In this document: one piece after another, positions 18,621 through 20,977 of the stretch
Numbering within the stretch: the first letter of the stretch is position 1
How the letters are laid out: every line of letters begins with the position of its first letter
Origin: a virus
Direction: 5' to 3' (one strand)
Virus record (IMG/VR): IMGVR_UViG_3300049595_001567
Location: 1 to 20,977 of that record
Length of the DNA: 20,977 nucleotides
Notes under the pieces: model-generated
What the model saw: the letters and a program-made list of their open reading frames with translations, nothing else
The model's database searches: none
Told to the model about the DNA's origin: nothing
Translations under genes and position numbers: made by a program

Positions 18621-19978
18621 TATTGCACCTCGTAAACAGCACCAGGGTTCTCAGGGTCAACCTGCGCGACCGGCTGCAACTGTGTCGAAGCCAAACCAGT
18701 ATGAGCAATCGGACTCAATCCCACAGCCACCAACGCTTCAGCCGGATCGTAACCCGATAACACCAATACCTGAGCCATACGGACACGCTTCTCATCCGCA
18801 ACCAAATCAGCACCATCAATGTTGATGTTCGCTAACGGCACCCGCACATTACTTGCAGCAGGATCGTCAATATCGCTCATGTCCTCCAACCGGCGAACGT
18901 CATTGATTGACATGAATCCGGCCTGAATGCCAACACTGTAAGCGCTCATCCTCGAGGACAGGTCTGCGCGTGCAAGCCCGTCAAGGTTCCATTTGATGAA
19001 AGCTGTCTGCCCACCAGGGTAACGAGTCATCAAAGGTGAGAACGCATCCTCAAGCTTTTGAACGATAGGTCGCAACGTGTGAGTGATGAACTGGATGTTG
19101 TTTTGCTCCACGCTCGCGTAAGTCGTAGTCCCAGGAATGTTCAGCATATTTGCCGGAATGTTGAACGCGCGGGCCACATCCTCCACAGCCAACCTGCGGG
19201 CCTCAATACTTTGCGAGGACTCGGGGTCTACCTGTGTGGTCTTGAACTTCGCACCACCCGACAGAACGCCAGTCCGGTGCCCTCTACGCCAACCACGATG
19301 CTTCGAATCGAAACCGTTGCGCAAATTCTCGGCCTGCTCCGCCGTCAAATTCTGGTCAACCTCAATGACACCCGATAGGTTCGTGCCATTACCGAAGAAG
19401 GTTGCAGCGAACTTCTCCAACGCCAACGCCAAACCAAAGTTTTCTTTCAAAGCCTCGACACGCGAAACACCGCGCATCTGCCCAGGTCGCAACACATCCG
19501 GGATAAAGATGATGTCCTCAGACGTTAGTGTCTTCGTTTCGTTCTCCACCGTGAACACGGCTTCGCCTCGAGCGTTACGTTTCACCTCAACCGTCAACGG
19601 GTTAAGCACAACCAGGTTCACGATTTCGCCCCGCTGGTTACTGAACACGCGCACGAATAAATTGCCATCAAGCAAAAGACTTACGATCGCGGAGTTGTAG
19701 AACGCTGTCCTCGGTAACGCAATGTCCGGTTTGTCCACCCATGCGGGTCGAGGCCGGAACGCCCGCCGTTGTCCGTCAATGCGAATGTAAGCATCCAACG
19801 GGAGCGTGCTGATTGTGTCAGCGATCAACGACACCGCCGAGAACACAGCGTTGACCTGAAACACCGTTTTGGAGTCAATGAAAGTGTCCGACAAATTACC
19901 GAACGCAAGGTCATCGCCTGCCTGGAAAATCGTTTGGAACGATGTTGCCCGCTGCTCAAAAAGCCGATTCAAAACCAC
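18620..19978 (-). CDS. HK97-type portal protein
   Basis: The 452-residue protein shows the HK97 portal pattern: VNAVFSAVSLIADTISTLPLDAY near residue 42, LDGNLFVRVFSNQRGEIVNLVVLNP (about 103-127), EDIIFIPDVLRPGQMRGVS, the helical stem region, and AFNIPANMLNIPGTTTYASVEQNN (about 271-294), the conserved FxIPxxML...TYxxxEQ motif, followed by FITHTLRPIVQKLEDAF. Portals form the dodecameric DNA channel at one capsid vertex and bind the terminase and the neck proteins. The start is GTG 19978 just after the small membrane ORF, with GGAAAG as a ribosome site. Confidence 0.92.
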   Translation of the reverse strand: MVLNRLFEQRATSFQTIFQAGDDLAFGNLSDTFIDSKTVFQVNAVFSAVSLIADTISTLPLDAYIRIDGQRRAFRPRPAWVDKPDIALPRTAFYNSAIVSLLLDGNLFVRVFSNQRGEIVNLVVLNPLTVEVKRNARGEAVFTVENETKTLTSEDIIFIPDVLRPGQMRGVSRVEALKENFGLALALEKFAATFFGNGTNLSGVIEVDQNLTAEQAENLRNGFDSKHRGWRRGHRTGVLSGGAKFKTTQVDPESSQSIEARRLAVEDVARAFNIPANMLNIPGTTTYASVEQNNIQFITHTLRPIVQKLEDAFSPLMTRYPGGQTAFIKWNLDGLARADLSSRMSAYSVGIQAGFMSINDVRRLEDMSDIDDPAASNVRVPLANINIDGADLVADEKRVRMAQVLVLSGYDPAEALVAVGLSPIAHTGLASTQLQPVAQVDPENPGAVYEVQ

Positions 19979-19981
19979 AGG

Positions 19982-20110
19982 TTACTTTCCTAACGCAAAT
20001 CCGATAACCAACAAAAACACGCCACCCACAATGAAACCCACCGGCACACTCAACAACAACGCGCCAACTGTGACCCCGACCATACCCGCAACCTGCAAAA
20101 CCGTAGCCAT
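19982..20110 (-). CDS. Small membrane peptide (42 aa) between terminase and portal
   Basis: ATG 20110 to TAA 19982 encodes MATVLQVAGMVGVTVGALLL followed by SVPVGFIVGGVFLLVIGFALGK. Almost the whole peptide is hydrophobic, with a Pro-Gly near the middle, suggesting one or two short membrane passes. The gene starts 7 bases after the terminase stop and ends 3 bases before the portal start, so it fills the gap neatly. The function is unknown; similar hydrophobic mini-ORFs occur between terminase and portal genes in some actinophages. Confidence 0.6.
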   Translation of the reverse strand: MATVLQVAGMVGVTVGALLLSVPVGFIVGGVFLLVIGFALGK

Positions 20111-20117
20111 CAGACCC

Positions 20118-20977
20118 CTAACCAAAAAACTCGGGCACAACCGTTTCTTCTATCTTACCGGAGGCCCGGTCAACAGCGAGGATAGCCGCCACAGCAGCAT
20201 CAATCTTGCGAGGGCTGTTCGGGTTTTCTTTCTTGATATGAGGGCCGGCAGGAGTCAACTTGATAGCCGTGTTACCGATATGGCGGGACAGCAACGGATC
20301 ACCGTCATGCACCAACCGTTTCTCGGCAACCAAATCGAAGAACCCGGCGCACGCCTTTATCATTCGCTGTGGGGACTGCGGAAACGCCACCACCGGCAAC
20401 CCCTGATTCTCCAAGAACTCCATAGACCGTTGCCAACGGAACGGGTCGCACGCGATCTCCTTCACATTATGTTTCTGACAGAAATCCAAAACCGTTTGCT
20501 CAACCTCCCCAATGTCCACCCGCCACTCAGGGCCGTCATGCTCCAAATCTTTCTCCCACGCCTTCACCATAAACACCTTCACCGGCTCATCATTCTTGGG
20601 AACCACAGCGCCCACAATCACCGAAGCATCACCGTTATATGACCCGTCAAACCCGAGCACAATCTCATCCTCGGGAGTTAGGTTCACCTCACCAGCGCAC
20701 TCATCCCACGACCCCGCAGGCAACCAAGTTTCCACACTAGACACCCACTGATTACAACGCTTGATACGGAACTCCGCCTCGGGTGTGCGCTTGATAGCAG
20801 AATGGAAATCTGACTCAGCATTCAAATCCCCAAACCCAGGGTTAGCGGCCCGCCACGTTTCAGGGTCACGATGGTCAGCGCCCTCGGGTGCCTCCCACCA
20901 CGCCATAAAGAACGTGTCATCCTTCTCCTCACCCGAAGCCAAACGCTTGCCATAGTTATACAAGTTGAAAGCGATGG
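20118..20977 (-). CDS. terL: Terminase large subunit, C-terminal part (N-terminus off the window)
   Basis: The frame is open to the right edge, so the ATPase part lies outside; about 286 codons are visible. The visible part starts at the end of the ATPase (IAFNLYNYGKR, FFMAWWEAPEGADHRDPETWRAANPGFG) and contains the RNase H-like nuclease: EIVLGFDGSYNGDASVIVG with the first Asp, EIACDPFRWQRSMEFLE with the second, and SPRKIDAAVAAILAVDRA with the third. These three acidic residues hold two metal ions for cutting concatemeric DNA at packaging. The pattern is that of the Terminase_1 family. It precedes the portal gene, the conserved order. A TTG within the frame at 20963 is not the true start. Confidence 0.9.
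   Translation of the reverse strand, partial: IAFNLYNYGKRLASGEEKDDTFFMAWWEAPEGADHRDPETWRAANPGFGDLNAESDFHSAIKRTPEAEFRIKRCNQWVSSVETWLPAGSWDECAGEVNLTPEDEIVLGFDGSYNGDASVIVGAVVPKNDEPVKVFMVKAWEKDLEHDGPEWRVDIGEVEQTVLDFCQKHNVKEIACDPFRWQRSMEFLENQGLPVVAFPQSPQRMIKACAGFFDLVAEKRLVHDGDPLLSRHIGNTAIKLTPAGPHIKKENPNSPRKIDAAVAAILAVDRASGKIEETVVPEFFG

Noticed and set aside
19869-20642. Plus-strand frame (257 codons) opposite portal and terminase
   Set aside because: It crosses two conserved minus-strand genes and encodes nothing recognisable.
1-20977. tRNA genes, insertion sequences, integrase or attachment sites
   Set aside because: None was seen by eye on either strand; without a covariance or profile search this is not proof of absence. 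Whether the phage is temperate cannot be decided from this window.

Overview
The window is a stretch of a tailed double-stranded DNA phage or prophage with a long-tailed (siphovirus-like) HK97-type virion. Nearly every gene is on the minus strand, so the biological order runs from the right end of the window to the left. A WhiB-family Fe-S regulator, an r1t-type holin and several apparently leaderless genes point to an actinobacterial host. An aquatic host is possible, because the fibre-associated protein at 4109-4459 resembles proteins I know from aquatic phage genomes, but that part is inference.

Late module, right to left: the C-terminal part of the large terminase (20118 to the right edge), a 42-residue membrane peptide, an HK97 portal, a small virion-associated candidate, a multidomain S78-type prohead protease, a 48-residue ORF and a strong terminator. 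The major capsid gene follows (15402-16538) and is bracketed by two minus-strand terminators. Then comes a six-gene cassette (11150-15327) of four glycosyltransferase-like proteins and two SAM methyltransferases, overlapping or tightly spaced. It sits between the capsid and head-tail connector genes, where no structural role needs it. Connector, tail terminator, major tail protein, tail assembly chaperones with a -1 frameshift at an A7 slippery site, a gp10-like protein, a tape measure with an 11-residue periodic hydrophobic section, a tail hub protein and glycine-rich fibre proteins complete the virion genes.

Lysis module (2969-4106): an M23 endopeptidase, a XhlA-like coiled-coil membrane protein, a two-TM protein, an r1t-like holin and a 26-residue CxxC mini-ORF, mostly coupled by 4-base overlaps. 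A hairpin separates it from a plus-strand HTH gene.

Left module (1-2620): small membrane-anchored proteins, a plus-strand WhiB gene lying antisense within the minus-strand gene series, then a YqaJ-type recombination exonuclease, an HTH protein, a ribbon-helix-helix-like protein and a partial protein that may be a single-strand annealing partner of the nuclease. This looks like the border between late genes and early/recombination genes.

The two plus-strand genes are both predicted small DNA-binding regulators and both have a -10-like hexamer just upstream of the ATG, suggesting leaderless mRNAs. The most unusual feature is the glycosyltransferase/methyltransferase cassette, most simply read as a virion glycan-decoration system. 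No tRNA, CRISPR array or insertion sequence was seen, and no stretch over 300 bases lacks a gene once the small ORFs are included.
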